A DNA stretch of 64,000 bases from CATOSK01 sp034423195. Lineage in GTDB: Bacteria; Chloroflexota; Dehalococcoidia; Lucifugimonadales; UBA3495. Both the position numbers and the translations under genes were made by a program. Below, one piece after another: positions 1-8,659 of this stretch; position 1 is the stretch's first letter, and each line of letters starts with the position of its first letter. The DNA lies in the NCBI GenBank assembly GCA_034423195.1, contig DAOUIZ010000031.1, forward strand, positions 1 through 64,000, read 5' to 3'. Below the pieces are notes generated by a model. It saw only the letters and a list, made by a program, of their open reading frames with translations, had not been told where the DNA came from and did no database searches.

Positions 1-310
1 CAGCATTGTTGGCTGCATCACCCCTCCACCCTGTTCGTTTCCACTTATCAGCAGACTGCCAATCCTGTCCTGCTTTGTAAACTCCCTTTCCCAACCACTT
101 TCAGCCATACCCCTAACAGGACACTGCCAAACCTGGCCATCCGCCGGATTGTGCAAATTCCCTCCCCGGCTTACAATCCCCTTGGGACTGGCCCAAGGCG
201 GCCAGCCCCGTTTGTGCGTCTCCCTCATGCTCCCGGAATCCAACCCTAATGCCAACTATACGGGAACAACTACCCGAAACAACAACCTGGAAAGGACTGA
301 TGCCCCGCCC
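1..310. other. Noncoding stretch upstream of mfd
   Basis: I see no supported gene here. The frame of mfd stays open upstream to about 149, but those 54 codons do not resemble the family and a good start lies at 311. A purine-rich GGAAAGGA at 289-296 may serve as its ribosome binding site. No convincing promoter or hairpin was found. Confidence 0.5.
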
Positions 311-3300
311 ATGCCGCTCAATGGATTGATAGCCGCCGTCGCCGACCGGCCCGAAATATCCCGGTCTCTTGCCGACCTTTCGTCTCCGCAAAGGAAAGCC
401 GGATTAACCCTCCGGCGCGGGGCCCGCCCCGCCGCCCTCGCCGCCCTTTGGCAGCGTTGGGGGAGTGCCATGTTCGTCCTGACCCCCCGTCCCGAGGACG
501 CCCGCCAGCTCCACGATCAGCTTCTCGCCTATCTTGGCGACGAGGCTCACGCCTACCTGCTCCCCGAGTCCGAGGTCCTTCCCTTCGAGCGTCTCGCCGT
601 CGACGCCCACACCGGCAACCAGCGGCTGGTCGCCCTCGCCGCCCTTGCCGGTGCCGCTTCCGGCCAAACCCAGCCCCTGGTCGTCGCCTCCCTCGCCGCA
701 TCTTCCCGCCGCACCCTCCTCCCGTCGGTGTTGGCCCCGCCGAAATCCCCCGGGCCCGCCCTCCTTCAGCCCGGCCAGCGCATCCCCAACCTGGAAGCCA
801 TGCTGTCTCATTGGGTCGACCTCGGATACCGCCACGAGCCCGTCGTCCAGTCTCCCGGGCGCTTCACCCAGCGCGGCGGCATTATCGACGTATTCCCCCC
901 GGGCCGGGATTTGCCCGTCCGCATCGAGCTATGGGACGACGAGATAGACACCATCCGCGCCTTCGACCCCTACACCCAGCGTTCCGTCGAGCCTCTGGAG
1001 TCCATCCGACTCATGCCAGCCCGCGAACATCTGCCCAGTCTGGCGGAACGGCCCGAGGTTGATGCTGCCATCAAGTCCCTCGATTGGGACCGGTGCTCCC
1101 AGGAGGTCCGGGAACGATTTCGCCAGGACTTCGTCGACCTTTTCGGAGACCCGGACCTTGAAACCCTCTACTTTTACAGCGGCCTCCTCAACCGCGCCCA
1201 CATCCTCGACTACCTCCCCGGGGACGCCCTCTTCGTTGTGGACCGTATCGGCCAGATCCGCACCGAAGGCGAAGAACAGGAGGAAAAGCACTTCCGTATG
1301 CGCTCCAGCCGGGAGCAACGCGGCGAACTCCCCGGGAACTTTCCTTCCCCCTACTTCCCCTGGAGCGACTTCGCCGTCCGCCTCGACCAATGGAAGGGCA
1401 GCCGCCTCGACTTGGCCGGATGGCTCACCGGCGAAGGCGACCCCACCTTCTCTGCCGCTCCCCCGTGCTACGGACAGTTGGACGAATTCACCTCCAGCCT
1501 CAAGTCCACCCGGCAGTCAACCGTCATCGTCAGCCCCCACTCCCGGGGACGCATTGCCGAAATCCTCGAACAGGCCGGCCTCGCCGCCGCCCCATCCGAC
1601 GCCTTGGAAACCGGCTCCCCCCCTCAACCCGGCTGCATCTACCTCGTCAACGGCACCCTCGCCGAGGGATGGGGACTCGCGGCAACGGACGCCCAACCCG
1701 CCATCACCCTGTATTCCGACGCCGAGCTTTTCGGAACGTCCAAGGAGCGCCGCCGCCGCCCGCCCCGTCATCTCCACGACGTCAGCAACGACGTCAACCT
1801 GGCGGATCTCGAGCCCGGCAGCTTCGTCGTCCACATCGACCACGGCGTCGCCCAGTTCACCGGCACCACCCGGATGGGTGACGAAGGCGACGACCGGGAA
1901 TACCTCGTCCTCGAATACGCTGAAAGCGATAAGCTCTACGTCCCCACCGACCACCTCGACCGCGTCGGGGCCTACGTCGGCCCCACCGGCCAGCCGCCCA
2001 CCCTTACCCGCCTCGGCACCGCCGAATGGTCCCGCGTCAAGGAGCGGGTCAAGGGCGCCGCCCGGGAAATAGCCCAGGAGCTCATCCATCTCTACGCCGC
2101 CCGCCAGGTCTCCCAGGGACACGAGTACGGCGAGGACACCGTCTGGCAGCGTGAGCTGGAACAGTCCTTCCCCTATCAGGAAACCCCGGACCAGGTCCAG
2201 GCCATCGACGAAGTCAAGAGCGACATGGAAGAACCCAGGCCCATGGACCGCCTCGTTTGCGGTGACGTTGGCTACGGCAAGACCGAGGTCGCCCTGCGCG
2301 CCGCCTTCAAGGCCATCGCCGACGGAAAGCAGGTCGGTGTCCTCGTTCCCACCACCGTCCTGGCCCAGCAGCACTACGCCACCTTCTCGGAACGCCTCAG
2401 TCCCTTCCCCATATCCATCGAGGTCCTCAGCCGCTTCCGCACCCACCGCGAGCAGCAGGAAATAGTCTCCGGCCTCCAGCAGGGCTCCGTTGACGTGGTT
2501 ATCGGCACCCACCGCCTCCTCCAGAAGGATGTCAGCTTCAAGAACCTCGGCCTCGTCGTCGTCGACGAGGAACAGCGCTTCGGCGTCGCCCACAAGGAGA
2601 CCCTGAAGCGGATGCGCCGCGAGGTGGACGTCCTCACCCTCACCGCCACACCCATTCCCCGCACCCTTCACATGGCCCTCTCCGGCATTCGGGACATGAG
2701 CGTCATCCACACCCCTCCCGAGGCCCGCCTCCCCGTCAAGACCTTCGTCGCCGAGCACGACGACGACGTTATACGCGAAGCCATCCTCCGGGAAATGGAA
2801 CGCGGCGGACAGGTTTTCTTCCTCCACAACCGGGTCCGCACCATCGACCAGACCGCCGCCGACCTTGCCGAGCTTGTTCCGCAGGCCCGCATTATCGTCG
2901 GCCACGGCCAGATGCCCGAGACGGAACTGGAGGACGTCATGGACGCCTTCGGCAGCCACGAAGCCGACGTCCTCGTCTGCACCACCATCATCGAGTCCGG
3001 TCTGGACATGCCTAACGTCAACACCATCATCATCGACCGCGCCGACCGCTTTGGCCTGTCCCAGCTTTATCAGCTACGCGGTCGCGTCGGGCGCGGCGAG
3101 CATCGCGCCTACGCCTACCTCCTCGTCCCCCGGGACCAGCGCATCACCGAGACCGCCGAGAAGCGCATCGAGGCCATCCTGGAAGCCTCCGAACTCGGAT
3201 CCGGCTTCCGGGTTGCCATGCGGGACATGGAAATCCGCGGCGCCGGCAACCTCCTCGGCGCCGCCCAGAGCGGGCAGATTCACTCCGTCGGCCTCTCCCT

Positions 3301-3835
3301 CTATGGCCAGATCCTCCAGGAAGCTGTCCGGGAACTAGCCGCCCAGCAGGATCCTCCCTCGCTCCCCGGACCCGACGAGCCCGTCGAGCTGCCCCGAATC
3401 GAGCTTCCCATGCCGTCCAACATCCCTGAGTCCTACGTCGAGCACCTTCCCACCCGCTTGGCCCTTTACCAGCGCCTGGCCCAGGTTACCGACCGCGCCC
3501 AGGTCAAGGAAATCGAGGAAGAACTCCGCGACCGCTTCGGCCCGCTCCCGGAATCCGTTGAACGCCTTCTGCAACTCGTGGACCTGAAAGCCCTCGCTGC
3601 CGCCGTCGATGTCGAGTCGGTCGTTCAAGCTTCGGAAGGGATAACGCTGCACTTCCGCAACCCCGTCGGCAGCGCCCGGGTCGCCCTTCAGCGTGCCCTC
3701 GGCCCGTCCGTCAACGTCGGCAATCTCCGCCTGACCATCTCTCAGCGGGAACTCGGCGACAATTGGTTGACCCGCCTCACCCGCATATTGGAAAGGCTCC
3801 GGGTCTTCCGCTCCCGGCTGCAGACCGCCGTCTGA
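311..3835 (+). CDS. mfd: Transcription-repair coupling factor Mfd
   Basis: Mfd is a DNA translocase that removes RNA polymerase stalled at lesions and recruits UvrA. From the ATG at 311 the protein has 1174 residues, close to the family norm; an earlier in-frame start at 149 would add a non-homologous tail. Visible in order: a UvrB-like N-terminal part (PFERLAVDAHTGNQRL, about residue 95), the RNA-polymerase-interaction domain (GSFVVHIDHGVAQFTG), then an SF2 helicase core with Walker A GDVGYGKT at residue 651, DEEQ at about 752, LTATPIPRTLHM and QLRGRVGRG, and a C-terminal TRCF domain. The next gene starts 84 bases downstream on the same strand with its own -10 element. No defect is seen. Confidence 0.95.
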   Translation: MPLNGLIAAVADRPEISRSLADLSSPQRKAGLTLRRGARPAALAALWQRWGSAMFVLTPRPEDARQLHDQLLAYLGDEAHAYLLPESEVLPFERLAVDAHTGNQRLVALAALAGAASGQTQPLVVASLAASSRRTLLPSVLAPPKSPGPALLQPGQRIPNLEAMLSHWVDLGYRHEPVVQSPGRFTQRGGIIDVFPPGRDLPVRIELWDDEIDTIRAFDPYTQRSVEPLESIRLMPAREHLPSLAERPEVDAAIKSLDWDRCSQEVRERFRQDFVDLFGDPDLETLYFYSGLLNRAHILDYLPGDALFVVDRIGQIRTEGEEQEEKHFRMRSSREQRGELPGNFPSPYFPWSDFAVRLDQWKGSRLDLAGWLTGEGDPTFSAAPPCYGQLDEFTSSLKSTRQSTVIVSPHSRGRIAEILEQAGLAAAPSDALETGSPPQPGCIYLVNGTLAEGWGLAATDAQPAITLYSDAELFGTSKERRRRPPRHLHDVSNDVNLADLEPGSFVVHIDHGVAQFTGTTRMGDEGDDREYLVLEYAESDKLYVPTDHLDRVGAYVGPTGQPPTLTRLGTAEWSRVKERVKGAAREIAQELIHLYAARQVSQGHEYGEDTVWQRELEQSFPYQETPDQVQAIDEVKSDMEEPRPMDRLVCGDVGYGKTEVALRAAFKAIADGKQVGVLVPTTVLAQQHYATFSERLSPFPISIEVLSRFRTHREQQEIVSGLQQGSVDVVIGTHRLLQKDVSFKNLGLVVVDEEQRFGVAHKETLKRMRREVDVLTLTATPIPRTLHMALSGIRDMSVIHTPPEARLPVKTFVAEHDDDVIREAILREMERGGQVFFLHNRVRTIDQTAADLAELVPQARIIVGHGQMPETELEDVMDAFGSHEADVLVCTTIIESGLDMPNVNTIIIDRADRFGLSQLYQLRGRVGRGEHRAYAYLLVPRDQRITETAEKRIEAILEASELGSGFRVAMRDMEIRGAGNLLGAAQSGQIHSVGLSLYGQILQEAVRELAAQQDPPSLPGPDEPVELPRIELPMPSNIPESYVEHLPTRLALYQRLAQVTDRAQVKEIEEELRDRFGPLPESVERLLQLVDLKALAAAVDVESVVQASEGITLHFRNPVGSARVALQRALGPSVNVGNLRLTISQRELGDNWLTRLTRILERLRVFRSRLQTAV

Positions 3836-3860
3836 ACCCTGCTCATTGCCGCCGTCTACC

Positions 3861-3869
3861 TGTTACAAT
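3861..3869 (+). promoter_or_regulatory. Extended -10 promoter element for the glutaredoxin-DinB gene
   Basis: TGTTACAAT is an extended -10 (TGn followed by TACAAT at 3864-3869), 50 bases before the ATG at 3920. No good -35 sits 17 bases upstream, which is normal for extended -10 promoters. An AAAGG ribosome site lies at about 3906-3910. Confidence 0.45.
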
Positions 3870-3919
3870 GCTCCCATCCTGCCCGTGTTGGCCCCAATCT
3901 CGGAGAAAGGAAACCCGCT

Positions 3920-4672
3920 ATGGACAAGCCCAAGGTTTACTTCGCCCCCGGTTGATTCACCTGCGGACGAACGAAAGATTTCCTTTCGTCAAATGGCATA
4001 GACTTCATCGAAGGCGACGTCGAACACGACAAGGCGTCAATGGACGAACTGCTGGCCCGCGGCATCAAGTCCGTCCCCGTCACCATCCTGGGTGACCAGA
4101 CCGTCGTGGGTTTTAACCCCCGCGAGTTGGCCCGCCTCTTCGACTTGGACGGCGAGGTTGCCGTTGCCGACCTGGCCACCATGGTATCCAAGTACGAGAC
4201 CGTCCTCACCGCCTCCTGCCGCGCCTTCCGCCAGTTGTCCGCCGAGCACTGGGACTGGGAGTCCCCGGAGCGCCAGCGCACCCTCGGACAGTTCTGCTTC
4301 CACCTTTCCGACCGGCCCGACCGCGCCCTCAATGCCTACCTCACCGGCCTCTACGCCAACGAGGACCGGGGCCGTGATGTCGCCGACGTTCTCGGTGACG
4401 TGGGCTTCGAGGAAGTGGCGCTGAATATCGAAGATGTCCTCCGCCGCGTCAACCAGGCCCTCACCGGCGACGCCATCATCGACCTGGACAAGGTCCTCGA
4501 CACCTACATGGGTCAGAAGACTGCCGGAGAGATGATGGACCTGGCCCTCGGCCACTCCGTCCACCACCTCAAACAGCTCTACGAGTACATGTCCATCATC
4601 GGCATCAACCCCGTCGACGCCCTCGGCGCGGAAGACTTCGAGGGCATCTCCGTCCCCACCGAGCTCTTCTGA
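3920..4672 (+). CDS. Candidate selenoprotein: glutaredoxin (UxxC) fused to a DinB-like domain
   Basis: Reading from ATG 3920, one TGA (3953-3955) interrupts an otherwise open frame of 250 codons. Decoded as selenocysteine it gives APGUFTCGRTKDFL, so the TGA sits at residue 12, exactly where glutaredoxins carry the nucleophilic Cys of their CxxC motif; Cys15 is the partner. The rest of the fold follows, with the cis-Pro segment SVPVTILGDQTVVGF (Pro53) and a helix to about residue 78. Residues about 80-235 look like a DinB four-helix bundle, with candidate metal ligands His128 in FCFHLS and His212, His215 and His216 in GHSVHHLKQLYEYM. The DinB superfamily includes thiol S-transferases, so thiol or mixed-disulfide chemistry is a reasonable inference. 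A hairpin follows the TGA. Alternatives are a nonsense mutation, or translation restarting at ATG 4040. No selA, selB, selC or selD is in the window. Confidence 0.75.
3953..3989 (+). promoter_or_regulatory. UGA codon with SECIS-like hairpin
   Basis: After the UGA (3953-3955), ACGAAAG (3971-3977) pairs with CTTTCGT (3983-3989) around a 5-base loop. If the top G-C pair opens, the loop begins with G. It lies about 21 bases after the UGA, which fits the spacing and apical G expected of bacterial SECIS elements read by SelB. The hairpin is also coding sequence. The stem is short and the assignment rests on inspection only. Confidence 0.5.
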
Positions 4673-4694
4673 GTCCAGGCCACGTCCCCAACAG

Positions 4695-4733
4695 CCGGAA
4701 GCCCCGCCATGACCTCCACGGCGGGGCTTCCGG
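4695..4733. terminator. Bidirectional terminator hairpin
   Basis: CCGGAAGCCCCGCC (4695-4708) pairs over 14 perfect base pairs with 4720-4733 around an 11-base loop, followed by TTT. It lies between the convergent ends of the glutaredoxin-DinB gene (4672) and the DUF3179 gene (4758) and can serve both. Confidence 0.75.
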
Positions 4734-4757
4734 TTTCCCACAGGTTTCCAGGCGGGA

Positions 4758-6170
4758 TTAACTCTCCTTGCCCCGGTAGACCAGCGTATCCGGCTTGAAC
4801 GCCGCCCACGCGAACCAGAAGTGGTTGGCATGGACCACCGGAGTCAGCATCGCCCCCTTCAGCTCACCCTCCACCGCTCTCCCGGAAAAATCCCACACGC
4901 TCCCCGTCTCAGCGTCCAGGAACCGCCCTCCCTCCCGTGAGAATGTCAACGTCCTCCCGTCCGACTCCGCCAGGAAGACCCCCGTGGCCCCCACTTCCTT
5001 GGAACGTTCAATCAGGGAATGGTCCAGCGCGGAACGCGTCCCCGGCTGGAAGAACACCACCAACTCTTCTCCCCCGACCCGGCAGTTGACCGCCCCTTCT
5101 TCCGCCAGCACGGTGAACGGGAAAGCCACGTCCACCCCTCCTGCGCTCACTGCCGCCACTCTCTCTTTCGGCAGCAGCCGCTCGTCCGCCTCCCCGAAGA
5201 ACAGGAAAGGCGGCTCATCCGCCCGGTCGTACCCAACGTAGGGATTCCGCCCGTAGTCCCTGGAATACCCCGTATCCCTCGACAGCACCATCCCGGCCGG
5301 ATGGAACCCCTTGAAATCCGCCCACGAAACAATAGTGGAGGGCAGGAAGGTCAACAGAGACCCCGTCAGTTCCCCTACGATGGCCTCCCCGGTGAACTGC
5401 TGCCACCAGGACTCCGTTTGCCGGTCCCACATCACCAGGTCGCTGTTCCGCAGGTTCCCCGACGTCCCGAAGTCGTACACCACCCCGTCCAGCCGCCGGT
5501 CGAAGGTGACCGCCGAGTTGCACAGCGGGCAGAACGTCACCGACACCGGAACGCCCCCAACTTCGTCGTTCACAATCTCGTGCCATGTCATTATTTGGAG
5601 TGGAAACGCCCGCGCATCCCCGTCAATTTCCAGCAGGATTACCGGCTCCAGGTCCTCCAGCCACTCATCCGCTTCCTCCACGGACACATACCCCGGGTCA
5701 TCCAGCGGCGGTATCCCGTCCCGGGAAACGCCTCCCGATGTGATCTCCTCCAACGGCACGCTGCTCTTGGAAAAGTCGGTCTCCCACCCCTGCCGCCGGA
5801 AGCGCTCCGCCAATGGGTCCTCCTGGCCCGCCTGGTCCAACACTTCCGCTGGCGCTCCCCCCGGCCTCGCTGCCGTCCCGCAGGCCGGAAGCCCATCCAC
5901 CGGCGCGGACGGAATCGGGGTCGCGGAGGCGGCGGTCGATTCCGTCGTCCCTGGAACGTCCTCGGAAACCGGGTCGCTGGAAGTCTCTGCCGCTGCTCCC
6001 GGCTCAATCCCTGGATTGCGGGAGGATTGCGCCACCGTCTCGGGCGGTTCCGTCGGATTCGGGTTCTCCCCAATAGCCGCCGGCCCGCACCCCGCCACCA
6101 GCAGCAGGACCGCCCACAAACCTGGGATAACTAACCGGCTGGTTTTCCTGGTCCAAATCGAGATTAGCAA
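4758..6170 (-). CDS. DUF3179 domain lipoprotein
   Basis: The 470-residue product begins with a lipoprotein signal peptide (LLLVAGC, lipid-anchor Cys28), then a Pro/Glu/Ser-rich linker to about residue 95, and then a DUF3179 domain. The domain is recognised by the WHEIVNDEVGGVPVSVTFCP segment with its FCPLCNSAVTF cysteine pair and by the later HPAGMVLSRDTGYSRDYG stretch. DUF3179 proteins are common in marine bacteria and archaea, and their biochemical role is not established; the paired cysteines could bind metal or form a disulfide outside the cytoplasm. The start is TTG at 6170, with GGAG about 11 bases upstream. It ends facing the glutaredoxin-DinB gene and shares its terminator. Confidence 0.85.
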   Translation of the reverse strand: MLISIWTRKTSRLVIPGLWAVLLLVAGCGPAAIGENPNPTEPPETVAQSSRNPGIEPGAAAETSSDPVSEDVPGTTESTAASATPIPSAPVDGLPACGTAARPGGAPAEVLDQAGQEDPLAERFRRQGWETDFSKSSVPLEEITSGGVSRDGIPPLDDPGYVSVEEADEWLEDLEPVILLEIDGDARAFPLQIMTWHEIVNDEVGGVPVSVTFCPLCNSAVTFDRRLDGVVYDFGTSGNLRNSDLVMWDRQTESWWQQFTGEAIVGELTGSLLTFLPSTIVSWADFKGFHPAGMVLSRDTGYSRDYGRNPYVGYDRADEPPFLFFGEADERLLPKERVAAVSAGGVDVAFPFTVLAEEGAVNCRVGGEELVVFFQPGTRSALDHSLIERSKEVGATGVFLAESDGRTLTFSREGGRFLDAETGSVWDFSGRAVEGELKGAMLTPVVHANHFWFAWAAFKPDTLVYRGKES

Positions 6171-6401
6171 AGTTTTTCTCCACTATCGCCCCGCTGCTAC
6201 GCCCCTGTGCTGCGGGTTCCTCCGGCCAACTGGGCCCGGCCGTCTCCCGGTTCCGGCCGCTTCGACTGGTCCTTCCGTTGCCTTGAACGGTATTACGATT
6301 CGTGCCAACAAGTGGATGATGGCCTTACCCCTCAACCCGGAGCTCTCTCCCGGGGGGCCTCCCGCAGGTTCCGGGAAACCCACAGCTCCGGCAGTTTGAG
6401 T

Positions 6402-6407
6402 TATAAT
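6402..6407 (+). promoter_or_regulatory. -10 element of the tRNA-Pro gene
   Basis: A perfect TATAAT lies 41 bases before the tRNA 5' end. No consensus -35 was seen at the expected spacing. Confidence 0.45.
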
Positions 6408-6448
6408 GGAAGACAGTCGCAGGCTGACTGCCTGTGGCGGCTCACGGT

Positions 6449-6524
6449 CGGGGTGTAGCGCAGTGGCTAGCGCGCTTCGTTCGGGACGAAGAGGTCGGAA
6501 GTTCGAATCTTCTCACCCCGACCA
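6449..6524 (+). tRNA. tRNA-Pro (anticodon CGG)
   Basis: The cloverleaf is complete. Acceptor CGGGGTG (6449-6455) pairs with CACCCCG (6514-6520), followed by discriminator A and an encoded CCA (6522-6524). The anticodon stem CTTCG/CGAAG encloses the loop TTCGGGA with anticodon CGG, and the T loop has TTCGAAT. The C1-G72 pair is typical of bacterial tRNA-Pro. Confidence 0.95.
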
Positions 6525-6586
6525 TCCGGTAAACCCATCACTGTCGTCGTGACCCACGCCTGTTGAGACACGTCGCCCCCCTTCCG

Positions 6587-7102
6587 TCACCTCCCTTCAT
6601 TCGCAGCTTCCAACTCGACCAGCCGCGCCCCCCGGTCCACCAGGCCCCCTTCTTCCACCGCTACCCTCTTGACTGTTGCATCCCCCGGTGCGTCGATGAT
6701 CAGCTCCATCTTCATCGACTCCAGGATAACCAGCGGTTCCCCGGCCCCAACCCGCTGCCCATCCGTCACCAGTACCTGCATCACCCGCCCCGGCATCGGA
6801 GCGGACACATCCCCCGCTATACTCCCGGCCCTCCGGCTCCCGCGCGCCGCCTCATACGCCGCCTCGAACACGAACACCCGGCCGTCCAGCCAGACTTGGA
6901 CCTGTCCCCCGTCTCCATAAACTGCATAGGAGTGGATCGCGCCGTCCGGGCCGGTGCACCAACCCCGGCTGGGATTGCCCTGCTTCGCGTGAATGTCCAC
7001 CGAGATGCCGTCAACGGTGACCCGGGACGCCTGATCCTCGTCTTGGACTTCACATTCCCTCACCGGCCCCTCGACCGGATACGTTGCCTGTAATCGCATC
7101 AT
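6587..7102 (-). CDS. Biotin carboxyl carrier subunit of acyl-CoA carboxylase
   Basis: This 171-residue protein carries the biotin that shuttles CO2 between the two catalytic subunits encoded just upstream. The biotinyl domain is clear: GDVSAPMPGRVMQVLV, then ESMKME with the biotin-accepting Lys131 about 40 residues from the end. The N-terminal part resembles the BT-type linker domain of carboxylase alpha chains. The start is one of two adjacent ATGs (7102 or 7099), two bases after the TGA of the carboxylase gene (7107-7105), which suggests translational coupling; a start at 7138 would overlap that gene. It is the last gene of the operon. Confidence 0.9.
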   Translation of the reverse strand: MMRLQATYPVEGPVRECEVQDEDQASRVTVDGISVDIHAKQGNPSRGWCTGPDGAIHSYAVYGDGGQVQVWLDGRVFVFEAAYEAARGSRRAGSIAGDVSAPMPGRVMQVLVTDGQRVGAGEPLVILESMKMELIIDAPGDATVKRVAVEEGGLVDRGARLVELEAANEGR

Positions 7103-7104
7103 GG

Positions 7105-8616
7105 TCAGGGCAGCACCCGGCTCCCCACCGCCCGCCATGGTGAAATCTCCCCTCGTTCTTCTGGCTCCCGGCCTTCTCCGTCTGGATCATCCCCCTGCGC
7201 GCTTCTCTGCGACAACCCCAACGCCGAAACGGCGGCCGCAACCGCTTCGGTATCCTGTCCAATCTCTGGAGAAAACAGCCCTCTCTCTCTTTCCAGGAAC
7301 GCTGTGTCGTATTGCCCCGCCCGGAACCTCGCGTTCCGCACCACGTCCCGCAGGAAAGGAATGTTGGTCACTGTCCCCAGCACCGCGAACTCGGATAATG
7401 CCCGCTCCATCCGCGCCAGGGCTGAATCCCGGCTTGGCCCCCACGCCGTCAGCTTGGCCAGCAGGGCGTCATAATTCAGCGGCACCTCATCCCCTTCCGC
7501 CACCCCGCTGTCCAGCCGGATGCCCGGGCCGCTGGGAGGCTCCCACACCGCCACCTTCCCCCCCGTCGGCAGGAAATCGTTATACGGGTCCTCGGCGTAG
7601 ACCCGGCACTCGACGGCGTGTCCCCTGGGAATAACATCCTCCTGCCCGAAGCCCAGTTCTTCCCCCGCCGCGATCCTGACCTGCCACGCCACCAGATCCA
7701 TCCCCAGCGTCTCTTCCGTGATCGGATGCTCCACCTGTAACCGGGTGTTCATCTCCAGGAAGAAGAACCGCTCTTCCCTCGGATCGAACAGGAATTCAAC
7801 GGTTCCCGCGTTCACATAACCCGCCGCCCGTGCCAGATTCACCGCCGCCGCGCCCATTTGTTGCCTCAGGTGCGGCGTCAGTGCCGGAGACGGCGTTTCC
7901 TCGATTAGCTTCTGCCGCCGCCGTTGGATGCTGCACTCCCGCTCCATCAGGTGGACCGTGTTGCCCTGCCCGTCCGCCAGCACCTGCACCTCGATATGCC
8001 GCGCCCAGGGCACGAACCGTTCCAGGAAGACCCGTCCGTCGCCAAAAGCCCCCTCCGCCTCCCTCCGTGCCGTCTCCACCGCCAGCGCCAGCTCCCCTGC
8101 ATCGTTCACCATGCGGATTCCCCGGCCGCCACCCCCGCCCGCCGCTTTGATGAGCAACGGGAACTCTGCGGTTTCTGCGTAACGGTTTAGGTCCTCTTCG
8201 CTTTCCGTCACCGGGCTGCTCTCCACCACTGGCACGCCCGCCCGTGCGGCCAGGATCTTGGACCGCACCTTGTCCCCCAGGTCCGACATATTCCTGGGGG
8301 TCGGCCCGATGAAGGTGACTCCCGCCTCGTTGCAGGCTTGGGCAAACCCCGCGTTCTCCGACAGGAAGCCGTATCCCGGGTGGATGGCCTCCGCTCCGCA
8401 CTCCCTGGCAATGCCGATGATCTTTTCGGCGTTCAGGTAAGTTTCTTCAGGAGTATTCCCCCCCAACGGAAACGCCTCGTCGGCTAGGCTAACGTGGGGC
8501 GCATTCCGGTCCGCCTCGGAGTAGACGGCAACTGTGGCGATTCCCATTTCCCGGAGAGTGCGCTGGACCCGCACCGCTATCTCCCCCCGGTTCGCCACCA
8601 GCACTTTCTTAAACAT
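7105..8616 (-). CDS. Biotin carboxylase subunit of acyl-CoA carboxylase
   Basis: This subunit uses ATP and bicarbonate to carboxylate the biotin of the carrier protein. It opens with the family signature KKVLVANRGEIAVRV. The ATP-grasp glycine loop KAAGGGGGRGIRMV lies near residue 155, and the catalytic EMNTRLQVEHPITEE segment starts at residue 288. At 503 residues it is slightly longer than free-standing AccC; the extra length is a low-complexity tail rich in Glu, Asp and Gly. It lies 43 bases downstream of the carboxyltransferase and 2 bases upstream of the carrier, so the three genes form one operon. The partner carboxyltransferase points to a methylcrotonyl-CoA type complex rather than fatty-acid AccABCD. 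Confidence 0.93.
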   Translation of the reverse strand: MFKKVLVANRGEIAVRVQRTLREMGIATVAVYSEADRNAPHVSLADEAFPLGGNTPEETYLNAEKIIGIARECGAEAIHPGYGFLSENAGFAQACNEAGVTFIGPTPRNMSDLGDKVRSKILAARAGVPVVESSPVTESEEDLNRYAETAEFPLLIKAAGGGGGRGIRMVNDAGELALAVETARREAEGAFGDGRVFLERFVPWARHIEVQVLADGQGNTVHLMERECSIQRRRQKLIEETPSPALTPHLRQQMGAAAVNLARAAGYVNAGTVEFLFDPREERFFFLEMNTRLQVEHPITEETLGMDLVAWQVRIAAGEELGFGQEDVIPRGHAVECRVYAEDPYNDFLPTGGKVAVWEPPSGPGIRLDSGVAEGDEVPLNYDALLAKLTAWGPSRDSALARMERALSEFAVLGTVTNIPFLRDVVRNARFRAGQYDTAFLERERGLFSPEIGQDTEAVAAAVSALGLSQRSAQGDDPDGEGREPEERGEISPWRAVGSRVLP

Positions 8617-8659
8617 GGCAATTGCCCGGACACGACTCTAACGGTCCCACCTGCCCGCC

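Noticed and set aside
3920..4672. Glutaredoxin-DinB gene as a simple pseudogene
   Set aside because: Only one stop interrupts the frame, and it sits at the active-site codon; the rest is intact with promoter, ribosome site and terminator. It remains an alternative but is less likely than recoding.
6171..6448. Possible small gene or riboswitch between the DUF3179 gene and tRNA-Pro
   Set aside because: Open frames here lack ribosome sites and family similarity, and I recognised no riboswitch structure.
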